NCBI RefSeq assembly: GCF_965204195.1
Contig: NZ_OZ241975.1
Coordinates: forward strand, 2,852,001 to 2,916,000
DNA: 64,000 nucleotides
From: Poriferisodalis sp965204195
GTDB lineage: Bacteria > Actinomycetota > Acidimicrobiia > Acidimicrobiales > Poriferisodalaceae
Direction: 5' to 3'
A program made the translations under genes and the position numbers. The notes below the pieces were generated by a model. The model saw only the letters and a list, made by a program, of their open reading frames with translations. It was not told where the DNA came from and ran no database searches. Positions within the stretch are counted from its first letter, which is position 1, and each line of letters begins with the position of its first letter. Below, in pieces: positions 9,501-17,175 of this stretch.

Positions 9501-10068
9501 GCGAGCGGGCCAGCACCACCACATGAGAGCCCACGGGGTCGGCACATCCGGTGCGCTCAGGACGTACCCGCGGCACTCGCCCGCGCTTGGGGAGTACCGA
9601 GCTGCCGGCACCATAAACGTCGAGCGTCAGTTCGTCGACGCCGTACGCGTCGAGCGTCAACCCGTCGACGCCATACGCGTCGAGCGTCAACTCAGTGCCG
9701 AACACCGTCGGCAGCCCGGCTTCGGCGGCAGCCTCCGCAAAGCGGACCACCCCGTAGAACCCGTTGTGATCGGTCAGCGCCAGCGCTTCGAGCCCCAGCC
9801 GCACTGCTTCGTCCACCAGCTCGCCAGGACTCGACGCCCCGTCCAGGAAGCTGAAGTTGGAATGGGCGTGCAGCTCTGCGTACGGCACCGCGGGCTCCGT
9901 CGGCCGCAGTCGGGCGACAGGCTCGACCCGCTCGCCGTCGGCAGCGAGGTTCTTGCCATAGCTCTGTTTGATGCGCCGGCCCTCACCGGGCCGGCCGGAG
10001 AGCGGCGGCCGGTCGGACAGCCGCCGCTCCAGTTCGGTCCAGGAAATTCCCGGATTCGTGAAACCCAC
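6511..10068 (-). CDS. dnaE2: error-prone DNA polymerase III alpha-type DnaE2 (ImuC)
   Basis: 1185 residues. The N terminus NPGISWTELERRLS matches the start of actinobacterial DnaE2. A PHP domain follows with HAHSNFSF (about 67-74) and TDHNGFYG (about 99-106). The polymerase core has the catalytic acidic motif PDIDIDIES near residue 500, then fingers, and a C-terminal helix-hairpin-helix and OB-fold region (about 1090-1170). It has no clamp-binding tail typical of replicative DnaE1. DnaE2 is the lesion-bypass polymerase of the mutasome and acts with ImuA' and ImuB, both encoded about 7 kb away. It is somewhat long, partly from a 10-residue tandem repeat in the PHP domain at about 127-153. Start is GTG 10066-10068; the nearby ATG at 10071-10073 is out of frame. 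Two LexA-type boxes precede it. Confidence 0.95.
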   Translation of the reverse strand: MGFTNPGISWTELERRLSDRPPLSGRPGEGRRIKQSYGKNLAADGERVEPVARLRPTEPAVPYAELHAHSNFSFLDGASSPGELVDEAVRLGLEALALTDHNGFYGVVRFAEAAAEAGLPTVFGTELTLDAYGVDGLTLDAYGVDELTLDVYGAGSSVLPKRGRVPRVRPERTGCADPVGSHVVVLARSPAGYAALGELISAAQMAGRKHAPRLSTGEFLAAAAAHRDEWAILTGHRKGAVPAALMAEGRSGGPRAAAAQLDRLITAAGRHNVFVELWDHGHPLDSDRNDALAELAVRAGVEPICTNGVHYATPAGRRLAVALAAVRARRSLDELDGWLPPAATAHVRSGAEQARRFARWPGVVSTAAQLGRDCAFDLSLVAPNLPPYPCPDGHDEMSYLRHLVAQRAQWRYGTPESERVPGAWAQLNHELDLIEQLGFAGYFLVVYDIVSFCRSRDIYCQGRGSASNSAVCYALGITNVDSVDLGLLFERFLSPERDGPPDIDIDIESGRREEAIQYVYERYGRAHTAQVANVITYRARSSVRDMARALGWEPGQADAWSKSLDRYSPLPSSNGASNGSVAQPHRAGRPRARDWRDAGPEPTGNGPNLSGPSQPQHDEAGIPADVAELAAALEGAPRHLGIHSGGMVICDRPVTHVCPTEWATKADRSVLQWDKDDCAAVGLVKFDLLGLGMLSALHHAVDLIADAHHTNVDIGMLPQEDEVYDMLCRADSIGVFQVESHAQMATLPRLRPRCFYDLVVEVALIRPGPIQGGSVHPYIRRRNGEEPVTYLHPLLENSLKKTLGIPLFQEQLMQIAIDVAGFTPAEADELRQAMGSKRSRERMGRLRERLFSGMASRGLVGDVAERVWEKMVAFADYGFPESHSVSFAHLVYASSWIKLHYPAAFCAALLNAQPMGFYSPHSLCQDARRHGVVVHSPCVNLSSETATLEPCDASTGGMAVRLGLSSVREVGDELAERIAVGGSYSSMEDLQRRAELSLQALEALAAAGAFDCFGLSRREALWAAGAVHQGGSDRLAGVVTGAESPPLRRMSATETAAADLWATGVAPNGHPTRFLRTELAAAGVRTAVELLTCPPGKIRVAGLVTHRQRPMTAGGTTFLNLEDETGLVNVVVSRGCWQRYRSVARDMPALVVSGRLERHENVANVIAERLEALDVPASVGSRDFR
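9610..9690 (-). repeat. in-frame 30-nt tandem repeat inside dnaE2
   Basis: Nearly three units of 30 nt encode the decapeptide LTLDAYGVDG/E in the PHP domain of DnaE2, directly after the TVFGTE strand. The last unit has diverged to LTLDVYGAGS. Units differ by only a few bases, which suggests recent slippage or duplication. The frame is preserved. Confidence 0.9.
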
Positions 10069-10081
10069 GGCATGACAATAA

Positions 10082-10126
10082 CGAACGACAGTTCTGAGAA
10101 CAACAGTTTTTGAGAACGCAAGTTCT
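10082..10126 (-). promoter_or_regulatory. two LexA-type SOS boxes upstream of dnaE2
   Basis: Two copies of the GAAC-N4-GTTC palindrome occur: CGAACGACAGTTCT at 10082-10095 and AGAACGCAAGTTCT at 10113-10126. The second is a perfect palindrome in its outer five bases on each side. This is the core of the Gram-positive/actinobacterial LexA operator. The boxes are centred 31 bp apart, about three helical turns, and the first lies 14 bp upstream of the GTG start of dnaE2. They should repress dnaE2 until RecA-stimulated LexA cleavage. The divergent amidase gene starts 79 bp away and could also be affected. Confidence 0.85.
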
Positions 10127-10204
10127 CTCCAACAGTTTCGCCTCTGGCCTCAGCCCCTGAGCCCGAATTCTCACCCCGGCCGGCAACCGAACTACGTTGC
10201 GGCC

Positions 10205-11689
10205 ATGGCTGAGAACTCAACCACTGGCGCCCCTTCCGGAACTGCCGCCGGGCAGCTGCCTGACGGCGTGGCCACGGCCGAGCTGTTCGCTTCAGGCGAA
10301 GCGTCGGCGGTGGAACTGCTGGCCGAGGCCACTTCTCGGGCAGACCGGGTGAACCCGGAGATCAACGCCATCATCGGACGGCTCGACGACAGCGCCCGCC
10401 GTGCCGCCGAACAGCTCGACGCCGCACGCAGCGCCGGCGAGACAGGCAGTTCGCTGGCAGGCGTCCCGTTCCTCACCAAGGACCTGACCTGCACGACGCA
10501 AGGACAGCCGTACCACGCTGGCAACGCTGCGCTCAAAGAGGCGGGGTATGCCGCGTCGAGCACCGCTCACCTGGCCACGATGTTCGCTGAGCTGGGACTG
10601 GTGAACTTCGGCCGCACGAACACCCCGGAATTCGGCCTCACCATCACCACCGAGCCGCTGGCCTACGGGCCTACCGCCAATCCCTGGAACACCGACCACT
10701 CGACCGGCGGATCCAGCGGGGGGTCCGCCGCAGCAGTGGCCGCAGGCATCGTGCCCATCGCCCACGCCAATGACGGGGGCGGCTCGATCCGCGTACCCGC
10801 CGCCAACTGCGGGCTGTTCGGGCTGAAGCCGAATCGGGGGCGCGTGTCGCTGGGTCCCGACTCGGGTGACGGCTGGGCAGGGTTCAGCGTTGACGGTGTC
10901 GTCAGCCGCAGCGTGCGCGACAGTGCGCGGGTGCTCGACGGCATCAGCCGGCCGTGGCCCGGCGACCCCTACTGGGCGCCGCCGCCGTCGGGCACGTTCG
11001 AGTCGGCGACGGCGCGCGAGCCGCAGACGCTCCGGGTCGGACTGTGCCCGCATTCCGATTGGGGACCGGTGGACGCCGAATGCAGCCAGGCCGTCGAGAA
11101 CGCTGGGAAGCTGTTGGAGAGCCTCGGACACCACGTCAGCTACTCGGCACCGAGCGAGATGTTCCACGCGGAGTTCTTCGAGCACTTTCGCACAATCGTG
11201 TCCGTGCAGAACGTCGTCATGCTTGCTGGTTTCGAGGAGGCCTTGGGTCGGCACATGAGCCGTGCCGATATGGAAGGCGACACGTGGGCGCTCATGAACA
11301 TCGGGCGAGACGTCAGCGGAGTGCAGTACGTGTCGGCGCTTGAGTGGTGCCATGCCTGGACACGGCGGCTCGCCGCATGGTGGGCTGACCACGACGTGCT
11401 GGTGTCACCGATCATGGCCGAGCCGCCGCCTCGCCTCGGCGAACTGCGCAATCCCGAAACCGGCCGCGGCCGGCTGAACGACCTGCTGCAGTTCACCCCG
11501 CAGTTCAATGTGACCGGCCAGCCGGCGATGTCGGTGCCCCTGCATTGGGCTGCCGGCGATCTGCCCGTAGGCGTGCAGTTCGTGGGCGCGCATGCCAGCG
11601 AGGAGATGCTGCTCTCGCTGGCCGGCCAGCTTGAGCGGGCGGCCCCGTGGGCGGGCCGCATGCCGAGCCTGTGGGCCAGCAGCGGATGA
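10205..11689 (+). CDS. amidase-signature family hydrolase
   Basis: 494 residues with the complete amidase-signature layout. The catalytic lysine is in GVPFLTKDLTC (about residues 88-98) and the Gly/Ser-rich loop STGGSSGGSAAAVAAG lies at about 162-177, holding the cis-Ser and nucleophile Ser of the Ser-cisSer-Lys triad. The substrate pocket loop NDGGGSIRVPAA follows. These enzymes hydrolyse amides such as aryl-amides, nitrile-derived amides or 6-aminohexanoate oligomers; sequence alone does not give the substrate. It is not clearly GatA. A similar amidase follows 41 bp downstream on the same strand, so both may be one operon. No signal peptide is present, so it should be cytosolic. Confidence 0.88.
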   Translation: MAENSTTGAPSGTAAGQLPDGVATAELFASGEASAVELLAEATSRADRVNPEINAIIGRLDDSARRAAEQLDAARSAGETGSSLAGVPFLTKDLTCTTQGQPYHAGNAALKEAGYAASSTAHLATMFAELGLVNFGRTNTPEFGLTITTEPLAYGPTANPWNTDHSTGGSSGGSAAAVAAGIVPIAHANDGGGSIRVPAANCGLFGLKPNRGRVSLGPDSGDGWAGFSVDGVVSRSVRDSARVLDGISRPWPGDPYWAPPPSGTFESATAREPQTLRVGLCPHSDWGPVDAECSQAVENAGKLLESLGHHVSYSAPSEMFHAEFFEHFRTIVSVQNVVMLAGFEEALGRHMSRADMEGDTWALMNIGRDVSGVQYVSALEWCHAWTRRLAAWWADHDVLVSPIMAEPPPRLGELRNPETGRGRLNDLLQFTPQFNVTGQPAMSVPLHWAAGDLPVGVQFVGAHASEEMLLSLAGQLERAAPWAGRMPSLWASSG

Positions 11690-11730
11690 CCTCCGGCTGC
11701 TGAGAAGTCGAGGGGCTGAGAAGCGGGGAC

Positions 11731-13395
11731 ATGTCTGCTGACCACCGCTTCACCGACGCCACGGCGCTGGCGCAGGCATTCGCCGCAGGCGAGGCCGACC
11801 CCACCGAGGCGATGCAGGCAGCACTCGAACGGATGGAGCGGCTGAATCCGGCGTTGAATGCGGTTATCCATCCCCGCCCGGAGCTGGCGTTGGCCGAGGC
11901 TGAAGCATCGGCGCAGCGTTGGTCGCGGCGACGGGCCGGCGGCGCGCTCGAAGACACGTGGGACGTTGGCGTGCCGTTCGACGGCGTGCCCATGGCGATC
12001 AAGGACCTCGGCTGCGAGCAGGCCGGCGAGTTTCACCACGCCGGTGCCCGTTTCCTGGCCGAGCTGGGCTGGCGAGGTTCGCTCGACAGCCACCTCTACC
12101 GCCTGCTGAGCGGTGCCGGGTTGATCTCAGTGGGGCGCACGAACACACCCGAGTTCGGCACCACCATCACCACCGAGCCAGATGCCTACGGCCCGACCGC
12201 CAACCCGTGGTCGCTCGACCGCTCGCCCGGCGGTTCCAGCGGCGGTTCGGCAGCCGCCGTTGCGGCAGGCATCGTGCCGATCGCGCACGGCAACGACGGG
12301 GGCGGCTCGATCCGTGTTCCCGCCGCTGCCTGCGGCCTGGTGGGGCTGAAGCCGACCCGGGGCCGGGTCTCGACTGCGCCGCGCCTCGGCGAGCACCGCG
12401 GCGGGTTTGCGGTGGACGGGATGCTCACCCGCACCGTGCGCGACGCCGCGCGGTGCCACGACATCATCAGCCGCCCAGCGCCGGGCGACCCCTACGTCGC
12501 TCCCCCGCTGCGACCGGGCGAGTCGTTTGCCGACGCGCTGGCAGCCCCGCTTCGGTCGCTGCCGCCGCTGCGCATCGCGGTGTCGACGGGCAACCGCGGC
12601 CGTGCGAGCGCACCGGTGCGTAGGGCTGTCGAGCAGGCTGCCAACCTGCTCGCCCGGCTCGGCCACCGCATCGAGCCCGACACAGCACCCGACGGCTGGT
12701 TCAGCGGCGAACTTGCCGATCACACGATTGTGGTGCGCACGGTCGGCATGGCAACCGAGCTTGCCGGGTGGGCAGAACGGCTGGGACGCCCCATGACGGC
12801 CGACGACGTCGAGCCTGCCAACTGGTGGTCGGCGGAGCTGGGCAGGTCGCTGCCGGCCGCTGCCTACGTCGGGGCGCTCGAAGAGCTCGCCCGCTGGCGC
12901 AGGCGCGTCATGGCGTTCTGGAACCCGGCTCGCGCTGTAGGGGCAGCCGCTTCGGTGACCGCCGCTCCCCCAGCAGCACCCACCGCCGCGGCGCAAGCTG
13001 CAGCGCCGACTGCCGGATCGAGGCGCGGTTTCGACCTGCTGATGACCCCCGTGCTCGCCGGCGTGACGCCCCCGCTCGGCTACTTGGCCGATCCGGCCGA
13101 CGGTGCCCGGCGGATCGCCGAGCTGGCGGCCTTCGTCAACCAAGCCAACATCAGCGGGCAGCCGGCCATCTCGCTGCCGACTACGGTCGACCCCGACGGA
13201 CTGCCGCTGGGTGTGCAGCTGCATGCGGCGCACGGAGGCGAGCTGCTCCTGCTCGCCGTTGCGCAGCAGATCTCCGACGCCGGAGGACTGATCCCGCTCG
13301 GCGACCTGCCTCGAGAAGCTGCGTCGACGGGCACAGCCGTGGCCCGAGCGGCCCGGGGGCAGAGCGACCAAGAACGGGAAGCAACCGGGTCATGA
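11731..13395 (+). CDS. amidase-signature family hydrolase (paralogue, with variable insert and repeat-derived tail)
   Basis: 554 residues and clearly similar to the preceding amidase: GVPMAIKDLGC with the catalytic lysine at about residue 91, SPGGSSGGSAAAVAAG at about 166-181, and NDGGGSIRVPAAACG. It carries two features its neighbour lacks. One is an Ala/Pro-rich insert (about 405-430) before the last conserved block. The other is a charged C-terminal tail (GTAVARAARGQSDQERE) whose DNA matches a repeat found between genes elsewhere in this window. The stop overlaps the start of the next gene as ATGA at 13392-13395. Tandem duplication of an ancestral amidase followed by divergence is the simplest explanation. 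Substrate is unknown. Confidence 0.86.
   Translation: MSADHRFTDATALAQAFAAGEADPTEAMQAALERMERLNPALNAVIHPRPELALAEAEASAQRWSRRRAGGALEDTWDVGVPFDGVPMAIKDLGCEQAGEFHHAGARFLAELGWRGSLDSHLYRLLSGAGLISVGRTNTPEFGTTITTEPDAYGPTANPWSLDRSPGGSSGGSAAAVAAGIVPIAHGNDGGGSIRVPAAACGLVGLKPTRGRVSTAPRLGEHRGGFAVDGMLTRTVRDAARCHDIISRPAPGDPYVAPPLRPGESFADALAAPLRSLPPLRIAVSTGNRGRASAPVRRAVEQAANLLARLGHRIEPDTAPDGWFSGELADHTIVVRTVGMATELAGWAERLGRPMTADDVEPANWWSAELGRSLPAAAYVGALEELARWRRRVMAFWNPARAVGAAASVTAAPPAAPTAAAQAAAPTAGSRRGFDLLMTPVLAGVTPPLGYLADPADGARRIAELAAFVNQANISGQPAISLPTTVDPDGLPLGVQLHAAHGGELLLLAVAQQISDAGGLIPLGDLPREAASTGTAVARAARGQSDQEREATGS
13332..13385 (+). repeat. dispersed repeat copy within the amidase 3' end
   Basis: The stretch containing GCCGTGGCCCGAGCGGCCCG matches the core of the repeats at 20621-20700 and 62522-62630, and the match continues with smaller changes through AGAGCGACCAAGAACGGGAA. 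Here it lies in frame and encodes the last charged residues of the amidase. Confidence 0.75.
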
Positions 13396-13901
13396 ATCCG
13401 GCAGACCGGGCCCTCGAACGGGCAGTGGAGCTGCTCGGCGAGCTGGGTGTCGGCGTGCGCAGTGCCGTGGTCGTCACCGACATCGAGACCGCCCGGGCGC
13501 ACCGGCGCATCATGATCGTGCGGGTCGCCGCATTCGCCATCGGCGCCGGCTTGGCGATTGCGTGGGGCATCGGCTGGTTGCTGATCGTGGCGGCAGTGGT
13601 CGCTCACCAGCTGCTGTTCAACGTGCATCGCCTGCTGGCGGCCACCGACGGCGGTCTCGTGCTGGCCGACATCAGCTTCCGCCGGGCGGTCGTCGTCGCC
13701 CGCTGGAGTTCAGGCAGTGATGCCACGCTGCTGCTGCGTACCGACAGCCCCCGGGTGGAGGTGTCCGTCGAGCCGCCCCTGGACCGCAGCGGTGTCGGCG
13801 AACCTTGGACCGGCTACGTCAGCGGCGCCGATCTCGACCGCTTCGAGACGACGATCCGGGCCGGCGGCGGCGAGCCGTTGCGCCGAACGGCAAGCGACTG
13901 A
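13392..13901 (+). CDS. small predicted membrane protein, unknown function
   Basis: 169 residues from ATG 13392, which overlaps the amidase stop, so it is coupled to that gene. An N-terminal soluble helix (about 1-38) precedes two close hydrophobic segments (about 42-58 and 60-78: VAAFAIGAGLAIAWGIGWLL and LIVAAVVAHQLLFNVH), followed by a soluble C-terminal domain with beta-strand-like patterns (GGLVLADISFRRAVVVARW). It could be a PH-like or sensor domain anchored by a hairpin. No recognised motif is present. The translational coupling suggests a link to the amidase operon, but no function is assigned. Confidence 0.6.
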   Translation: MNPADRALERAVELLGELGVGVRSAVVVTDIETARAHRRIMIVRVAAFAIGAGLAIAWGIGWLLIVAAVVAHQLLFNVHRLLAATDGGLVLADISFRRAVVVARWSSGSDATLLLRTDSPRVEVSVEPPLDRSGVGEPWTGYVSGADLDRFETTIRAGGGEPLRRTASD

Positions 13902-13908
13902 TGTTCCG

Positions 13909-13928
13909 AGCGGGCAAGCGCGCCCGCT
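13909..13928 (+). terminator. terminator-like hairpin after the membrane protein gene
   Basis: AGCGGGC at 13909-13915 pairs with GCCCGCT at 13922-13928 around a 6-nt loop, 8 bp after the TGA stop. There is no T-run, so it may be a weak or Rho-assisted terminator. Confidence 0.35.
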
Positions 13929-14082
13929 GCGGAGAGGCAGGACCCACTGCTCCCGCGATCCGGCAGGTCGCAATGTCGCAGAGTCTCTTGCCGCCTCCTC
14001 CGCCATGACGTCGGTGCCCTTCGGCTTGAGGCCCGGTGCCCACTCCGAGTTCCTGCGCTGTCGACAACTACGGTGACCCACC

Positions 14083-14934
14083 GTGAGACTGCTGCGTTAC
14101 ACGGGCTCGGGTTCCGACATCGTCCACATTGGCCTGGCGACTTCCGACGGCGTTGCACGACTCGACGGTCTCGATGCAGGCGGCGGGCCGATCGCCACCA
14201 TCGGCCACGCGGTCGCCGCCGCCCTGGCTGATCCGGCGGCACTCGAGGGGGCACCTGTCTCGGTTGCGTGGGACGAGGTCGCGTTCGCCGTGCCGGTCGA
14301 CCCAGGTGCGCGCATGCTGTGCGCAGGGGCCAACTACCACAAGAAATATCCGCTGGGCGGCAACGTGCAGGCCCCCGCGCAGCCCGTGTACTTCAACAAG
14401 CCTCCCGGTACGCTGGTGACCCACGGCGAGCACCTCGTGCGGCCCTCGGTGTCGATCCAGTTCGACTACGAGGTTGAGCTGGCCGTGGTGATCGGGCGGA
14501 CCGGACGTCACATCGAGACGGCCGATGCCCTCGACTACGTCGGCGGCTACTCGATCCTCAACGACGGATCGGTGCGTGACTGGCAGCGCCACAGCGTTGC
14601 CGCGGGCAAGAACTTCTTCCGCTCCGGCTCGCTGGGCCCATGGATCACGACGGCGGACGAGATCGCCGACCCCGCTTCGCTGGAGGTGATCTGCCGGGTG
14701 AACGGCGAGGAACGCCAGCGTGCCGGCGCCAGCGAGATGATCTTCTCGGTCGCCGAGATCATCTCCTACCTGTCGAAGGTGATGCCGCTCGAGCCCGGCG
14801 ACATCATCGCCACCGGTTCTCCCGAAGGCACCGGTGGCTCGCACGACCCGCCGCGCTGGCTTGAGCCGGGCGACGAGATCGAATTCGAAGTTCCCGGCAT
14901 CGGCGTCCTCCGCAACCGGGTGATCGACGAGTAG
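14083..14934 (+). CDS. fumarylacetoacetate hydrolase (FAH) family protein
   Basis: 283 residues. The C-terminal two thirds form an FAH fold: GANYHKKYPLGG (about 83-94), a metal-ligand region with FDYEVELAVVIGR (about 127-139), the GYSILNDGSVRDWQR block (about 156-170), and the closing LEPGDIIATGSPEGTG motif. Family members cleave C-C bonds in, or isomerise or decarboxylate, oxo-acids during aromatic-compound breakdown, using a Mg2+/Mn2+ bound by Glu-Glu-Asp. The exact reaction is not readable, but acylpyruvase or 2-hydroxyhepta-2,4-diene-dioate isomerase type activities are the usual possibilities. Start GTG 14083 places the first strand correctly. It stands alone, with about 180 bp upstream and 219 bp downstream without genes. 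Confidence 0.82.
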   Translation: MRLLRYTGSGSDIVHIGLATSDGVARLDGLDAGGGPIATIGHAVAAALADPAALEGAPVSVAWDEVAFAVPVDPGARMLCAGANYHKKYPLGGNVQAPAQPVYFNKPPGTLVTHGEHLVRPSVSIQFDYEVELAVVIGRTGRHIETADALDYVGGYSILNDGSVRDWQRHSVAAGKNFFRSGSLGPWITTADEIADPASLEVICRVNGEERQRAGASEMIFSVAEIISYLSKVMPLEPGDIIATGSPEGTGGSHDPPRWLEPGDEIEFEVPGIGVLRNRVIDE

Positions 14935-15117
14935 CCGGTATTCGGCCGATTACGCCGCTCCGTGGGCGGCTGGGTCGTGCCGCCGAGACAGCCCAGTCTG
15001 AACGCAACCTGAGAATCCGGCGAGCGACACCCACGACCGATCCCCCATCGGTACCTTGGGCCGAAGGTCCCGGCCGTCGCTCGCGGCGGCCACTGGCGAC
15101 CGCAGGCTGACAACGGC

Positions 15118-15134
15118 GCCGGCCCGAGGCCGGC
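15118..15134 (+). other. stable GC hairpin just upstream of the M15 peptidase gene
   Basis: GCCGGCC at 15118-15124 and GGCCGGC at 15128-15134 form a 7-bp stem with a 3-nt loop. It lies 19 bp before the GTG start and just before an AAGGA sequence, so it could end transcription of the FAH gene or affect translation. The 219-bp gap it sits in (14935-15153) holds no gene. Confidence 0.35.
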
Positions 15135-15153
15135 CTCAGCAAGGACGCGCCCG

Positions 15154-16641
15154 GTGCGAGGTTCACAGCGGCAATCGCGCCCCATCACGGCACGCCGCAG
15201 CGCGGCGCGCCGTGGAGCCGCAGCGATCGCGTTCGCTCTCGTCATCAGCGTCGTGCCGCTCACCGGCACCGGTGCGCAGTCGCAACCATCCGATGAGGAG
15301 ATGGCGCGCCTCTGCGCGCGGGTGGCACGCACCAGCGCCACACAATCCGGCGTGACCAACGCCGAACTGCGAGAGCGCCGACAGCAGCTGGAACAAGGGC
15401 AGGCGGCACTCCAAGCAGATCTCGAGGAGGAAGAACGCGTCCGCGAGGAAGCCCAAGCTGCCGTGCTCGCCAAGGTCGGCCAAGTCGATCTCGCCACCGC
15501 CGATGTCAACGAGGTGCTGGAAACCTCCGATCAGCTCAAGCTGCTCGTCAACCAACAACGAGCCGATCTCGACCAAGCCGAACTCGAACTCGCCGCGGCC
15601 GAAGCCTCCGTCGAAGCCGGAATCCAGCGTGTCCTGGCGCTCGATGCTCAGCACGCCGAACTGGGCGAACGAGTAGTGGAACTCGTCGTGCAGACCTACA
15701 TCGGTCACGACGCCTTGGTGGAGGGTTCCTACGGCCTGGTGCGCACCGGGGACATCTACGACGCCGCCCGCATCCGAGTTCTGATTGGTGCCGCGCTGGG
15801 CGACCTCACCGTGACCGGCGACCAGCTGCGAGCCTTGGGGGTGGACGCTGAGTTCGCAGTGCGCGAATTCCAGCGGGCCGAAGAGCTGCGCGACATCCGC
15901 CGTGAGGAATCTGCACGGGCTCTTGAAGACCTCTTGGACGCCGTGGAGCAGGAAGCGATCGTGCTCGAAGAACTGGAGAACCGACTGGATCATCGGCTAA
16001 GTGAGCTGCAGTGGCTCGAAGAAGTCGATGCTGAAGCTGCCGCGGCTGTGGCCGAGACAACCAGCCAGATCGCCGGCGCCATCAGCCAGCAGCAACGAAT
16101 CACGACCGAGCTCAGGCGCCGAAGCGATGAGGAACGATGCCGCAAATGGCAGGCAGAACAAGAAGCCAGACGGCGGCGGGAGGGCACTGCAGGACAGCCG
16201 ACCAGCAACGACTTCGACCGCAGCGAACTCGATTGGGTCGGCGGATTCGTGGAGAACGGAATCCGAGTAGGCAGTATCCAGGTGCACGAGTCCATTGCCA
16301 ACAACGTGAACGACCTGCTGGCACATGCCGCCCGTGACGGGATCGGGCTGTACGGCGGCGGCTACCGGAGTGCTGCTTCGCAGATCGCGCTCCGGCGGGC
16401 GCACTGCGGGACGAGCGAGTGGGCGATCTGGCAGAAACCCTCCTACCAGTGTCGGCCGCCCACGGCCCGGCCCGGGCGTTCCATGCACGAGCTCGGTCTC
16501 GCTATCGACTTCGTCCACAATGGTCGGTCAGTCAACAGCCGCAGCTCAGAGGCTTTCCAGTGGCTGAAGAGACACGCCGCAACGTATGGCCTGTTCAACC
16601 TGCCGAGCGAGCCCTGGCACTGGTCCACGAACGGCAACTGA
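15154..16641 (+). CDS. exported coiled-coil protein with M15 (VanY-like) D-Ala-D-Ala carboxypeptidase domain
   Basis: 495 residues. An Arg-rich start and hydrophobic segment (about 21-38, AAIAFALVISVVPLTG) form a signal peptide with a likely cleavage after GAQS. A long Glu/Ala/Leu-rich coiled coil fills about 60-340. The C-terminal domain (about 370-495) is M15B-like: YGGGYRSAASQ, then SMHELGLAIDF, which supplies zinc ligands His and Asp, and EPWHWS, which supplies the catalytic Glu and third ligand His. Such enzymes trim peptidoglycan stem peptides. The coiled coil resembles those of FtsEX-regulated wall hydrolases (RipC/PcsB-like), so activation by a membrane partner is plausible but inferred. 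Start GTG 15154 has AAGGA about 9 nt upstream. Confidence 0.85.
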   Translation: MRGSQRQSRPITARRSAARRGAAAIAFALVISVVPLTGTGAQSQPSDEEMARLCARVARTSATQSGVTNAELRERRQQLEQGQAALQADLEEEERVREEAQAAVLAKVGQVDLATADVNEVLETSDQLKLLVNQQRADLDQAELELAAAEASVEAGIQRVLALDAQHAELGERVVELVVQTYIGHDALVEGSYGLVRTGDIYDAARIRVLIGAALGDLTVTGDQLRALGVDAEFAVREFQRAEELRDIRREESARALEDLLDAVEQEAIVLEELENRLDHRLSELQWLEEVDAEAAAAVAETTSQIAGAISQQQRITTELRRRSDEERCRKWQAEQEARRRREGTAGQPTSNDFDRSELDWVGGFVENGIRVGSIQVHESIANNVNDLLAHAARDGIGLYGGGYRSAASQIALRRAHCGTSEWAIWQKPSYQCRPPTARPGRSMHELGLAIDFVHNGRSVNSRSSEAFQWLKRHAATYGLFNLPSEPWHWSTNGN

Positions 16642-16856
16642 GGGGCTGGCCCTGGCGCTGGGGCGTCAGAAAATCGCTGGCATCGGTGCGAGCGTCGGCA
16701 TAGGTTGCAGCCTTGTCTCGCCGCCGGGCCTCTACGGCGTGCCGACCATCACAGACCGCGGCCAAGCGGTCTTCGCTCTGCCCCGAGCCGGACTGATCCG
16801 TGCAGTGGGCACCGCAAGCCCGCCTGGCCGTCGCGCATACACTCAAGGAGACGATT

Positions 16857-17123
16857 GTGGCAATCGACGAGATCGAACGGACCGCCTTGGTGAACCAACT
16901 CATCACCACGCTCGGCGAGGAACCCGCCGCCACGCTGATGAAGTGCGTCCTGCCCAACGGTGCCGACCACCTCGCCACCAAGGACGACCTCCGCGCGTGC
17001 GAGGAACGCATGCACGCGTATGTAGACAGAGCCATTGCGAGACAGACACGCACGATCATGCTGTCGATGTCCGGGATCATGGCGGCATTCATGACACCGC
17101 TGTACGCAGGGTTGCTCGGCTGA
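16857..17123 (+). CDS. small protein with C-terminal membrane helix, unknown function
   Basis: 88 residues from GTG 16857, chosen because AAGGAG at 16845-16850 sits at ideal spacing; the frame is open further upstream to 16800 without such a site. The sequence runs from a helical N-terminal part (ALVNQLITTLGEEPAATLMK) through an ATKDDLRACEERM segment to a C-terminal hydrophobic helix (MLSMSGIMAAFMTPLYAGLL). The order GEExAxTLM, ATKxDL and a membrane tail resembles a group of small actinobacterial proteins of unknown role that I recall with helical-bundle and tail-anchor features. The 215 bp before it contain no gene. It converges on imuB. Confidence 0.55.
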   Translation: MAIDEIERTALVNQLITTLGEEPAATLMKCVLPNGADHLATKDDLRACEERMHAYVDRAIARQTRTIMLSMSGIMAAFMTPLYAGLLG

Positions 17124-17175
17124 CCAAGCTGACGCCGCTCGACATCGCGCCACGGCACACACCGCTCGCTGTTGC

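Noticed and set aside
8887..10113. Plus-strand frame of 408 codons opposite dnaE2
   Set aside because: It lies entirely opposite the PHP domain and the SOS boxes of dnaE2 and shows no protein-like pattern.
10205..13395. GatA subunits of the tRNA amidotransferase
   Set aside because: Both proteins are amidase-signature enzymes, but no gatB or gatC is adjacent and the sequence around the Ser loop is that of general amidases.
14935..15153. Riboswitch such as a c-di-AMP (ydaO) element before the wall hydrolase
   Set aside because: Hairpins are present, but I could not match the conserved core of any known riboswitch by eye; a covariance-model search would decide.
16642..16856. Additional small gene before the 88-residue protein
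   Set aside because: No frame with a ribosome site or protein-like pattern was found in the 215 bp.
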